From NCBI RefSeq assembly GCF_011174675.1, contig NZ_JAANIG010000010.1, positions 1 to 64,000 of the forward strand: 64,000 bases of DNA. Direction: 5' to 3'. The notes under the pieces were generated by a model. It worked only from the letters and a program-made list of their open reading frames with translations, was not told the DNA's origin and made no database searches. This stretch comes from Perlabentimonas gracilis (GTDB lineage Bacteria; Bacteroidota; Bacteroidia; Bacteroidales; Tenuifilaceae). The position numbers and the translations under genes were made by a program. Shown here piece after piece: positions 16,976 through 24,181 of this stretch (position 1 is the first letter of the stretch; the number at the start of each line of letters is the position of its first letter).

Positions 16976-19051
16976 TTATGCTTTGTTCTCTGCTTTATCT
17001 ACATTGTCCTCCTTCTTCTTTTCCTCCTCCTCAATATCTTTTACAAGCTCCTCGGAGCGGGTGTGCGATTTGCGGGGGCCAAAAATGTTCTCCAGATCCT
17101 CGCTAAAGATTACTTCACGCTCAAGAAGCAACTCGGCTAGTTTTGTAAGCCCATCCTTGTTCTTCTCAAGGGTGTCTTTGGCTCTAAGGTATGCCTGTTC
17201 TATAATTTCATTTACCTCCTTGTCGATTAGTTCGGCAGTCTTTTCGCTGTATGGTTTGCCAAATGAGAACTCGTTCTGTCCCGACGAGTCGTAAAAACTG
17301 ATATTTTTGATTCCCTTGCTCATCCCAAAGTAGGCTACCATGGCGTATGCCTGCTTGGTAACCTTCTCCAAGTCGTTTAGAGCCCCTGTTGATATTTTTC
17401 CAAAGATTAGTTCCTCGGCAGCCCTGCCTCCCAGAGCTGAGCTCATTTCGTCGAGAAGCTGCTCCGTGGTGGTGAGCTGGCGCTCTTCAGGCAGGTACCA
17501 CGCAGCACCAAGGGCTTTGCCCCTTGGGATAATGGTAACCTTAAGCAGCGGGTTGGCATGCTCGAGCAGCCAGCTAACCGTAGCGTGGCCCGATTCATGG
17601 AACGCAATGGTGCGCTTCTCTTCCATCGATATTATCTTGTTCTTTTTCTCAAGTCCACCAATAATCCTATCGATAGCATCAAGGAAATCTTGCTTCTCAA
17701 CAGCCTTCTTGTTCATACGTGCAGCAATAAGCGCCGCCTCGTTACATACGTTGGCAATATCGGCACCCGAAAACCCAGGTGTTTGCTTGGCTAGGAAGTC
17801 GATGTTGAACTTTTCTTCCAACTTCAAAGGTTTCGTGTGCACCTTAAAAATCTCTTGGCGCTCCTTGTAATCGGGTAGCTCAACGTGAATCTGCCTGTCG
17901 AAACGACCAGCGCGCATTAGGGCGCGATCCAGAATATCGGCCCGGTTGGTGGCCGCAAGGATAATAACCCCTTGGTTAGAGCCAAAACCATCCATCTCGG
18001 TAAGCAGCTGGTTAAGGGTGTTCTCGCGCTCATCGTTCGATGAGAAGTTGGCGTTCTTACCCCTTGCCCTACCTATGGCATCAATCTCATCGATAAATAC
18101 GATACACGGGGCTTTATCTTTGGCCTGCTTAAATAGGTCGCGTACCCTCGAAGCACCCACGCCAACAAACATCTCAACAAAGTCGGAACCCGACATGCTG
18201 AAGAATGGCACATTGGCTTCGCCAGCAACGGCTTTGGCCAGTAAGGTTTTGCCTGTGCCGGGAGGGCCTACAAGTAGCACGCCTTTTGGGATCTTACCCC
18301 CTAGGTTAGTGTATTTTGCTGGGCTCTTCAAAAAGTCTACAATCTCCATTATTTCAACCTTGGCTTCCTCAAGTCCCGCCACATCCTTAAAGTCAATTTT
18401 TATGTTCGACTCCTTGTCGAATAGCTGTGCCTTCGATTTACCCACGCTGAATATATTCCCAGCCCCTCCACCAGGGCCTCCGCCTTGGCTCATCCTGCGG
18501 AAAATGAATAGCCAAACACCCACCAGAATGATGATGGGAAGCAGCCAAGTAATTGCCTCGCCAAAGTAGTTATGTCTATCCTCGTAGGTTGGCGAAATGC
18601 GTTCGGAGTTTGCAACCCCTTCCTGCGCTTCTTCGAGCTGCCGTTCAAATGTGTCGATGGATCCAATAGTGAAGAAGAAGTGTGGCCCAGTTGGGTTCAC
18701 GTTCTGGGCATTCTCGCCCAATTTGCCAGGGTATTTGCTTAAACTACGTGAGTGTAGGTATACCTCAACTTTGCCTTGGTTTCGAATTACCACCAACTTG
18801 TTGATATCACCCTCATTAAGCATCTTGAACTGAACTTCGTTCCAAGTTGTTTCTACGGGGTTTTTGCTGCCGTAAAAGAATTGAAGCCCCAGTATTCCTA
18901 AAATAATGAGGATGTATATCCAGTAAACATTAAACTTTTTTCCTCCAAGGTTAATCTGACCTCCTCCTCCCTTGGGGGTATTTGGTTTCTTTGGATCTTT
19001 ATTCTCTTGTTTTTTCTCCTCTTGTTGAGGGTTCTTTTTATTCTCTTCCAT
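16976..19051 (-). CDS. ftsH: ATP-dependent zinc metalloprotease FtsH
   Basis: This 691-residue membrane protease degrades damaged membrane proteins and short-lived regulators. It has a lysine-rich cytosolic start, a first hydrophobic segment at about 45-62, a periplasmic domain, a second segment at about 165-182, then AAA+ (Walker A GPPGTGKT, Walker B CIVFIDEIDAIG, SRH ATNRADILDRALMRAGRFDR) and the zinc protease motif HESGH. The acidic/lysine-rich tail (EEEEKKKEDN) is disordered. Length is normal for a Bacteroidota FtsH. It lies between rsfS and the DUF2007/cdsA pair. Confidence 0.97.
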   Translation of the reverse strand: MEENKKNPQQEEKKQENKDPKKPNTPKGGGGQINLGGKKFNVYWIYILIILGILGLQFFYGSKNPVETTWNEVQFKMLNEGDINKLVVIRNQGKVEVYLHSRSLSKYPGKLGENAQNVNPTGPHFFFTIGSIDTFERQLEEAQEGVANSERISPTYEDRHNYFGEAITWLLPIIILVGVWLFIFRRMSQGGGPGGGAGNIFSVGKSKAQLFDKESNIKIDFKDVAGLEEAKVEIMEIVDFLKSPAKYTNLGGKIPKGVLLVGPPGTGKTLLAKAVAGEANVPFFSMSGSDFVEMFVGVGASRVRDLFKQAKDKAPCIVFIDEIDAIGRARGKNANFSSNDERENTLNQLLTEMDGFGSNQGVIILAATNRADILDRALMRAGRFDRQIHVELPDYKERQEIFKVHTKPLKLEEKFNIDFLAKQTPGFSGADIANVCNEAALIAARMNKKAVEKQDFLDAIDRIIGGLEKKNKIISMEEKRTIAFHESGHATVSWLLEHANPLLKVTIIPRGKALGAAWYLPEERQLTTTEQLLDEMSSALGGRAAEELIFGKISTGALNDLEKVTKQAYAMVAYFGMSKGIKNISFYDSSGQNEFSFGKPYSEKTAELIDKEVNEIIEQAYLRAKDTLEKNKDGLTKLAELLLEREVIFSEDLENIFGPRKSHTRSEELVKDIEEEEKKKEDNVDKAENKA

Positions 19052-19136
19052 ATTGTTTTAATACGCTAAGTATACCAAAGGAGGTAAACGGTTGTTATGC
19101 CTAAATGTTTAGCATTATACTGGTACTTGCCAATAA

Positions 19137-19502
19137 TTAGTCAAAGTTTGTTCTTTTGGCATCGGCCCATAAGTCTTCGAGCTTGTAGAACTGGCGCCAT
19201 TCGGTTTGGAAAATGTGAACAACAATATCTACATAATCGAGTACCACCCAAATGCTGTTGTCGTATCCGCCTTTTTGCCATGCTTTTTCATTCAATTCCT
19301 TTTGCACCCTCTCCTCAATGTTTTCTGCAATGGCAGCAACCTGCGTGGTGGAGTCGGCATGGCAAATGATGAAGTGCTGGCATATGGCATTGGGTAAGCT
19401 GCCAAGTTCAAGGCTAATTAGCTCGTTTCCTTTCTTCTCGTTTATTGCATCAATAATGCAGCTGTGTAGCTTGTCGGTATTCTGTTTGTTTCTCTTGGCC
19501 AT
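19137..19502 (-). CDS. rsfS: ribosome silencing factor RsfS
   Basis: This 121-residue protein binds L14 on the large subunit and blocks subunit joining when nutrients are low. The RsfS pattern is clear: ISLELGSLPNAIC-like strand, then FIICHADSTTQVAAIA and the Y-D-N-S-IWVVLDYVDIVVHIF strand and FYKLEDLWADA end. It is the first gene of the unit; a strong TAnnTTTG promoter lies upstream (19535-19565). birA is divergent on the other side. Confidence 0.95.
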   Translation of the reverse strand: MAKRNKQNTDKLHSCIIDAINEKKGNELISLELGSLPNAICQHFIICHADSTTQVAAIAENIEERVQKELNEKAWQKGGYDNSIWVVLDYVDIVVHIFQTEWRQFYKLEDLWADAKRTNFD

Positions 19503-19534
19503 TTAATGTGTATAAGTGTTTAATTGTTAAACGG

Positions 19535-19565
19535 CAAAGGTAAAATATTTTGGGGTAAAAGCAAA
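19535..19565 (-). promoter_or_regulatory. promoter of rsfS-ftsH-cdsA-psd unit
   Basis: On the minus strand TTTG (19562-19565) is followed after 19 bases by TACCTTTG (19535-19542), matching the Bacteroidota sigma consensus TTTG-N19-TAnnTTTG exactly. Transcription should begin at about 19528, giving a leader of about 25 bases before the rsfS ATG at 19502. Confidence 0.75.
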
Positions 19566-19723
19566 GGTGTCTCTTCGGTGTTAACTTAATTTATAAATCC
19601 GATGGTTACTGGTTTTTAATCAGATATGGTGACTCCTTTTGTTTAATTAATAAAAGAGCATGGGTGAATGTATGGCAATTTTGTCCTAAAGCCTTACTTT
19701 TACAACTTATAATTTAATTGGAT

Positions 19724-20470
19724 ATGAGTGTTCAGCGAATAGGCAATGAGATAGTTTGGCTCCATAAGGTTGATTCCACCAACCTGTATGCCGAGAAGTA
19801 TGTTAGCGATGACTGTGCGCACGGTGTTGTTGTGGCCACTACTAACCAAACCCAGGGCAGGGGGCAGCGTGGCAATCAGTGGGAGAGTAAGGCGGGAGAA
19901 AACTTACTATTTAGCATTGTGCTTAAGCCCTCGTTTCTGCTTGTGCACAAGCAGTTTTTAATATCTAAAATTACCGCATTGGCCATTGTCGAATTCTTAT
20001 CGAACTACACCAACGGGTTGTCAATAAAATGGCCCAACGACATCTATGTGAATAGTAGTAAGATATCGGGGGTGCTTATTGAGAATAGTTTCCACTCCGA
20101 GTATCTCGATACGACCATCGTGGGGATTGGAATCAATATAAACCAAACAGAATTCTCCGACGACCTGCCAAATCCAACCTCCTTAGCTGTCGAAAGTGGT
20201 AAGAAGTATCAACTGCAATCGTTGCTTCAGGAGTTTTGCCAAATTTTCCAGAAGCACTATGATGCATTACAGCTCGATTCTGTTGGTGAGATTTCGCATA
20301 GCTACTTCGATAAGCTATTCAGAAGCGATGGCTACAGCAACTACAATGCAAGTGGGCAAACCTTTCGGGCCAGGATTATTGGTGTGCGAGATACTGGTGA
20401 GCTGGTCCTCGAAACCGAATCGGGAGAGCGTAAGGAGTTTGCATTTAAAGAGGTATCCTTCGTTATATAG
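19724..20470 (+). CDS. birA: biotin--[acetyl-CoA-carboxylase] ligase
   Basis: From ATG at 19724 this is a 248-residue enzyme that attaches biotin to carboxyl carrier proteins. The biotinyl-AMP site GRGQRGNQWES and the catalytic-core motif KWPNDIYVNSSKISG are clear, with IGIGININ following. It lacks the N-terminal HTH of E. coli BirA, so it is a ligase but not a repressor. A TTG two codons earlier is a less likely start. It is divergent from rsfS and its stop touches the stop of the convergent SRPBCC gene with no gap. Confidence 0.93.
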   Translation: MSVQRIGNEIVWLHKVDSTNLYAEKYVSDDCAHGVVVATTNQTQGRGQRGNQWESKAGENLLFSIVLKPSFLLVHKQFLISKITALAIVEFLSNYTNGLSIKWPNDIYVNSSKISGVLIENSFHSEYLDTTIVGIGININQTEFSDDLPNPTSLAVESGKKYQLQSLLQEFCQIFQKHYDALQLDSVGEISHSYFDKLFRSDGYSNYNASGQTFRARIIGVRDTGELVLETESGERKEFAFKEVSFVI

Positions 20471-20884
20471 TTACATCTGACCGTTGAAAGCAGCAGCCAT
20501 TTGATCGGCTAGAGCATCCATCCCCGATTGCAACTTTTTCCCCACCATCATCTTAAGCATCATGTTCAGCTTGGCCTTAACGGTTATCTTCAAGCGGGTA
20601 TCGTATGGTGCCACCATTTTTAGCTGAATCCAAATAAAGAACTCGAAGGGGATCTTATCGTTACCCGTAATCTTAATGGTTTTGTAGGGCTCCTTGTCGA
20701 TAATCCTTAACCCTGCACCCTTTATTCCCTGTGCATCAAACTCGCACCAGTCCTCACCGGCTTGCCAGTTTTCCAGCTGTGCTTGTTGCGCCATGGGAGA
20801 GAAGTTTTGAAAGTTTGAAAGTATTTTGTAGATATCCTCGTCAATTCTTTTAATGCTTACTATTTTGCTTTCAACAGTGGTCAT
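20471..20884 (-). CDS. SRPBCC-family protein
   Basis: This 137-residue protein looks like a START/SRPBCC helix-grip fold: a first strand (TVESKIVSIKR), helices near DEDIYKILSNFQNF, strand pairs WCEFDAQGIKGAGLRII and TIKITG, and a long C-terminal helix (KKLQSGMDALADQMAAAF). Such proteins bind hydrophobic ligands, but the ligand is unknown. It sits downstream of pyrE on the same strand, as is common in Bacteroidota. The stop abuts that of birA. Confidence 0.75.
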   Translation of the reverse strand: MTTVESKIVSIKRIDEDIYKILSNFQNFSPMAQQAQLENWQAGEDWCEFDAQGIKGAGLRIIDKEPYKTIKITGNDKIPFEFFIWIQLKMVAPYDTRLKITVKAKLNMMLKMMVGKKLQSGMDALADQMAAAFNGQM

Positions 20885-20943
20885 TGTTTGCTGCTAATTA
20901 TTGTTGATAATTGTACGGCGAATTCAGCTTACTATGTTATTTA

Positions 20944-21567
20944 TTACTTTCCCCACTCACTGGGGTTCTCGCGCCAGCTCCTAAGTACCTCAAGTTGCGA
21001 TTGCTCCACCATGCTGATGCTTAGCGCATAGTCCATAAGTTCATGGTAGTTTGCAAGCGTAAAAAGTGGTAGGTTGTACCGTTCAAAGTTCTGCTTGGCC
21101 GTATCAAAACCGTAGGTGAATATGGCGGTCATCCCCAGGACATTGGCTTTCGCCTCGCGAAGCGCATCAACAGCCTTAAGGCTGCTTAGCCCTGTTGACA
21201 CCAAATCCTCAACCACCACAACCTTCTGGTTGGGTTTCAAATCGCCTTCAATCAGATTCTCGAGCCCATGCTTTTTGGGAGCCGAGCGAACGTAAACAAA
21301 GGGTAGGTCAAGTGCCTCGGCAACCAGAATACCGTGGGCAATGGCCCCCGTGGCCACTCCAGCTATTACCTCAACATCCTTAAAGTTTTCCCTTATGATT
21401 TCAGCAAATTTTTGGCAAACAACCTTCCGTGCCTCGGGATACGAAAGAACCTTTCGGTTGTCGCAGTAGATTGGCGATAGCCATCCCGATGCCCATGTAA
21501 ATGGGTTTGCTGGATTCAATTTTATTGCGTTAATTTCGACTAGTTTTGAAATTACTCTGTTGTCCAT
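20944..21567 (-). CDS. pyrE: orotate phosphoribosyltransferase
   Basis: From ATG at 21567 this is a 207-residue enzyme that joins orotate and PRPP to make OMP in pyrimidine synthesis. The PRPP-binding motif VVVVEDLVSTGLSS and the orotate loop region (ASGWLSPIYCDNRKV) are visible. A TTG two codons earlier is possible but weaker. The ATG lies on a CCATGG palindrome whose other strand is the start of the Nudix gene, so the two starts overlap by two bases. An imperfect -7 box (TAATCTTTG on the minus strand) lies just upstream of the ATG, leaving almost no leader. The SRPBCC gene follows on the same strand. Confidence 0.95.
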   Translation of the reverse strand: MDNRVISKLVEINAIKLNPANPFTWASGWLSPIYCDNRKVLSYPEARKVVCQKFAEIIRENFKDVEVIAGVATGAIAHGILVAEALDLPFVYVRSAPKKHGLENLIEGDLKPNQKVVVVEDLVSTGLSSLKAVDALREAKANVLGMTAIFTYGFDTAKQNFERYNLPLFTLANYHELMDYALSISMVEQSQLEVLRSWRENPSEWGK

Positions 21568-22180
21568 GGCCAAAGATTATTCAGTTTATTTTGATTTTCG
21601 TAAGATTGTTATCATGTCGGACTTTCGCAGCCACTTTGTGAGTCACAATGGGCTTTTTATTAAGTGCTCCAGCTCCGATGATGTGGCAAAAATACTCGTT
21701 TTTTTCCAAACCTCAAGGCTAAGCGAGCTATACATCATAACCGATGATGCAGATGCAACCTTTGACACTCTCTCCAAGTCTTTTTTTCCTATTGGGGCTG
21801 CTGGTGGCGTTGTTCAGAAACCCGATGGCTCCATCCTTATGATCAAGCGAAATGGTGTTTGGGATCTGCCAAAAGGAAAAATCGATCCAGGGGAGCAACC
21901 CGAGCAAACAGCACTCCGCGAGGTGGAGGAGGAGTGCGGCATTTCTCCCTTACAGCTGGGGAGCCTCATTACCATCACTTATCATACCTACAGAATAGAG
22001 GGTAAAGATATTTTGAAGCATACCTACTGGTACGAAATGGAGTACAACGCAGATGGCGAAACTATTCCTCAGCAGGAAGAAGGCATTACCGAGGTTGTGT
22101 GGATAAAACCATCGATGGCTAGCGAGTACCTTATGAACACCTATGGCTCAATAAAAGAGGTGTTCGAGAAGATACTTTAG
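21566..22180 (+). CDS. Nudix hydrolase
   Basis: From ATG at 21566 this is a 204-residue protein. The Nudix box is complete: G-x5-E-x7-REVEEECGI (GKIDPGEQPEQTALREVEEEC). About 90 residues precede the box region; MAKDYSVYFDFRKIVIMSD matches the N-terminus of a Bacteroidota Nudix subfamily, which supports this start over the later ATG at 21614. Substrate is not predictable. The start codon overlaps that of pyrE on the opposite strand; TAGTTTTG at 21541-21548, inside pyrE, is a plausible -7 box for this gene. Confidence 0.9.
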   Translation: MAKDYSVYFDFRKIVIMSDFRSHFVSHNGLFIKCSSSDDVAKILVFFQTSRLSELYIITDDADATFDTLSKSFFPIGAAGGVVQKPDGSILMIKRNGVWDLPKGKIDPGEQPEQTALREVEEECGISPLQLGSLITITYHTYRIEGKDILKHTYWYEMEYNADGETIPQQEEGITEVVWIKPSMASEYLMNTYGSIKEVFEKIL

Positions 22181-22182
22181 GC

Positions 22183-23598
22183 TTACAACTTTCCCCTGGA
22201 GCGTAGCATGTTGAAAAACTGCTGCTCAAAATTTTCCTTGGGCGATGGTGCGGGGGAGGTTATAAGTCGCCTGTCGGGGCCAATTAAGAAGTAGGTAGGG
22301 AAGGCTCTTATGTCAAAATCTCTAACAATATCGGGCTTGTTACCATAGTGCAGGAATGTCCACTCGTAGTTGGTTTGACCTAAGAAGAGTTCTAGGTCGC
22401 CTATCTCCTGGTCCACAGCTATGGTCACTATCTCCAGGTGCTTCTTGTACTTCTCGTAAATTGTTTCAAGCAGAGGGAACTCCTGTAAGCAGGTGTAGCT
22501 GGTGGTTGAGCAAAAGTTGAGGTAAACATACTTGCCCTCAAAGTCGTTCAGCTTTACTAGTTTTTCGTCAATGGTGTACAGTTCAAACGGGGCGGGAACA
22601 AAGCCTGGCAGTAATCGAGTAACCTTCGATCTGATATTCTCGGCAATTAGCAAATGTTCGGGAATAAGGGACTGGCTGTAGAGCGAATCGAGAATGGCAA
22701 GTAGGGCTCCGCGCGAGAACCTATCATCGAAAAAGCCATCATGCAAACCTTTAAGGATAACAAGTTCCAGAAGGGTATCGTTGGCCAGCACATCGTCCTG
22801 CGCCAGGGTTCTCTTGAGCTGGGAATAGCTGCGCCTGTTGGTAGCTCTATCTATATCCGAGGTGCCGGAATCCGAGTGTGCAAAAAACAGAAAGTACTTA
22901 TCGAATAGTAGGTTGAACAGCTCCATGTAGGCCGGGTTGTTGTAAAGTATGGGCTTGTTTTCGAAGTAGTTGCTCGATATGCTGCGCGATTGCTGCATTA
23001 GCGCAATTTGGCTCAGCAAGCCGTACCGGTAATTTCGGTAGCTGTCGAAAAACGGATTGTTGAACGGGCTAAACAACCCCTCCATCTTAGCTGTAAGCGA
23101 ATCGATAGGCATGGTTGGATTGCCTGAGTATGCATCCTTTACAATGTCATCGAAATGCTGGTTGAATTGAAGGTCGAAGGTGCTAATAAGATAATTCAGG
23201 TCGTTTGGCTTCATGTTGGCTATTCCAACGTGCAAATCAACCTCTCTAAAGTAGGGGTTTAACCTTTGCTGTTCGGTTTTGGGTTCATGCTCTGGCAGTA
23301 CGAGTTGGTAGTTTTTTTGCGGTTCTACAAACAGGTAAATTCGATAAATCCCAAGATGATTGAATACGTATGTAATCTCATCAACCTTTAGGTCGCATTT
23401 AAAGTTTCCCTTCTCATCAACATTGCAGCGAGCAACAACCTCTTCGGTTTGTGTAACGTAATCGGCATACTTAAAGAATACAAGCTCTTCACCAGCGTAG
23501 CTAGGTGCGTTGCCCGAGAGGGTTACCTGGGCTGCTAGGGCTAATGGAGCCAGCAAGAAGATTGTGATAAGCTGAAGGGTCTTTTTGAGAAACACCAT
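22183..23598 (-). CDS. thioredoxin-fold protein with SxxC active-site variant
   Basis: This 471-residue exported protein has a signal peptide (residues 1-22, ending LAAQ), a beta-rich N-terminal part (VTLSGNAPSYAGEELV), a helical middle, and a C-terminal AhpC/TlpA-like thioredoxin domain (about 330-471). The segment NFCSTTSYTCLQEFP aligns with the usual WATWCGPCRQEFP, but the first active-site cysteine is Ser, giving SYTC with an extra Cys upstream. Classical disulfide reductase chemistry is therefore doubtful. It lies before coaD on the same strand. Confidence 0.75.
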   Translation of the reverse strand: MVFLKKTLQLITIFLLAPLALAAQVTLSGNAPSYAGEELVFFKYADYVTQTEEVVARCNVDEKGNFKCDLKVDEITYVFNHLGIYRIYLFVEPQKNYQLVLPEHEPKTEQQRLNPYFREVDLHVGIANMKPNDLNYLISTFDLQFNQHFDDIVKDAYSGNPTMPIDSLTAKMEGLFSPFNNPFFDSYRNYRYGLLSQIALMQQSRSISSNYFENKPILYNNPAYMELFNLLFDKYFLFFAHSDSGTSDIDRATNRRSYSQLKRTLAQDDVLANDTLLELVILKGLHDGFFDDRFSRGALLAILDSLYSQSLIPEHLLIAENIRSKVTRLLPGFVPAPFELYTIDEKLVKLNDFEGKYVYLNFCSTTSYTCLQEFPLLETIYEKYKKHLEIVTIAVDQEIGDLELFLGQTNYEWTFLHYGNKPDIVRDFDIRAFPTYFLIGPDRRLITSPAPSPKENFEQQFFNMLRSRGKL

Positions 23599-23624
23599 GC
23601 GTATTCAATTATTGTTACATATGG

Positions 23625-24101
23625 TTAACGAGAAAGGTACTTGTTTATGTTAATGGCACTAGGTAAAAATTTTGAGGCATCACCCTTGTTCACCAAAATA
23701 TCTCTAACTATGGTTGAGTTTACTGGTGTATGCTCTGGGGCGGTGAGCAAGAAAATGGTTTCAATGTCGGGTCGCATGGCCTTGTTTACTTGTCCAATGG
23801 CTCTCTCGTACTCAAAGTCAGCCGCGGTTCTAAGGCCTCTAAGCAAATAGTGTGCACCAATGCTATGGCAGAAGTCAACGGTAAGGCCCTCGTAGCTAAC
23901 AATCTCAACCCTTGGCTCGCCAGCAAAAACGTCATTCACCATAGCCAATCGCTGGTCGATATCAAACAAAGTTTTTTTCGACAGGTTTTTGCCAACGGCA
24001 ATTACCACCCTGTCGAATAGTTTCAAGGCTCTTTTAACCAGCGCCTCATGGCCTACTGTAAATGGATCGAACGTGCCAGGAAATACAGCTACTTTATCCA
24101 T
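23625..24101 (-). CDS. coaD: phosphopantetheine adenylyltransferase
   Basis: This 158-residue enzyme makes dephospho-CoA from ATP and 4'-phosphopantetheine. Motifs: FPGTFDPFTVGHEALVKRA (HxGH-like nucleotidyltransferase site), LLRGLRTAADFEYE and the VNSTIVRD end. I chose ATG at 24101 (MDKVAVFPG) because it starts the domain; a longer frame from 24152 would begin inside the -7 box TACCTTTG (24131-24138). Confidence 0.95.
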   Translation of the reverse strand: MDKVAVFPGTFDPFTVGHEALVKRALKLFDRVVIAVGKNLSKKTLFDIDQRLAMVNDVFAGEPRVEIVSYEGLTVDFCHSIGAHYLLRGLRTAADFEYERAIGQVNKAMRPDIETIFLLTAPEHTPVNSTIVRDILVNKGDASKFLPSAININKYLSR

Positions 24102-24130
24102 AGCATTAAAATTTAAATGTTGAGTAAAGG

Positions 24131-24138
24131 CAAAGGTA
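24131..24138 (-). promoter_or_regulatory. -7 promoter box before coaD
   Basis: TACCTTTG on the minus strand matches the TAnnTTTG consensus; transcription should begin near 24124, just before the coaD ATG at 24101. No good -33 motif is seen at the right spacing. Confidence 0.5.
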
Positions 24139-24181
24139 GTATCTTTTTGCAATTGTTGGTTTGAGGAGCTTTGGCCGTCAG

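Noticed and set aside
17340-18569. Two long plus-strand frames (176 and 207 residues) opposite ftsH
   Set aside because: They are Ser-rich antisense shadows of the AAA+ and protease domains of ftsH.
24102-24152. 17-codon N-terminal extension of coaD
   Set aside because: It contains the -7 box TACCTTTG, and the domain starts at the downstream ATG.
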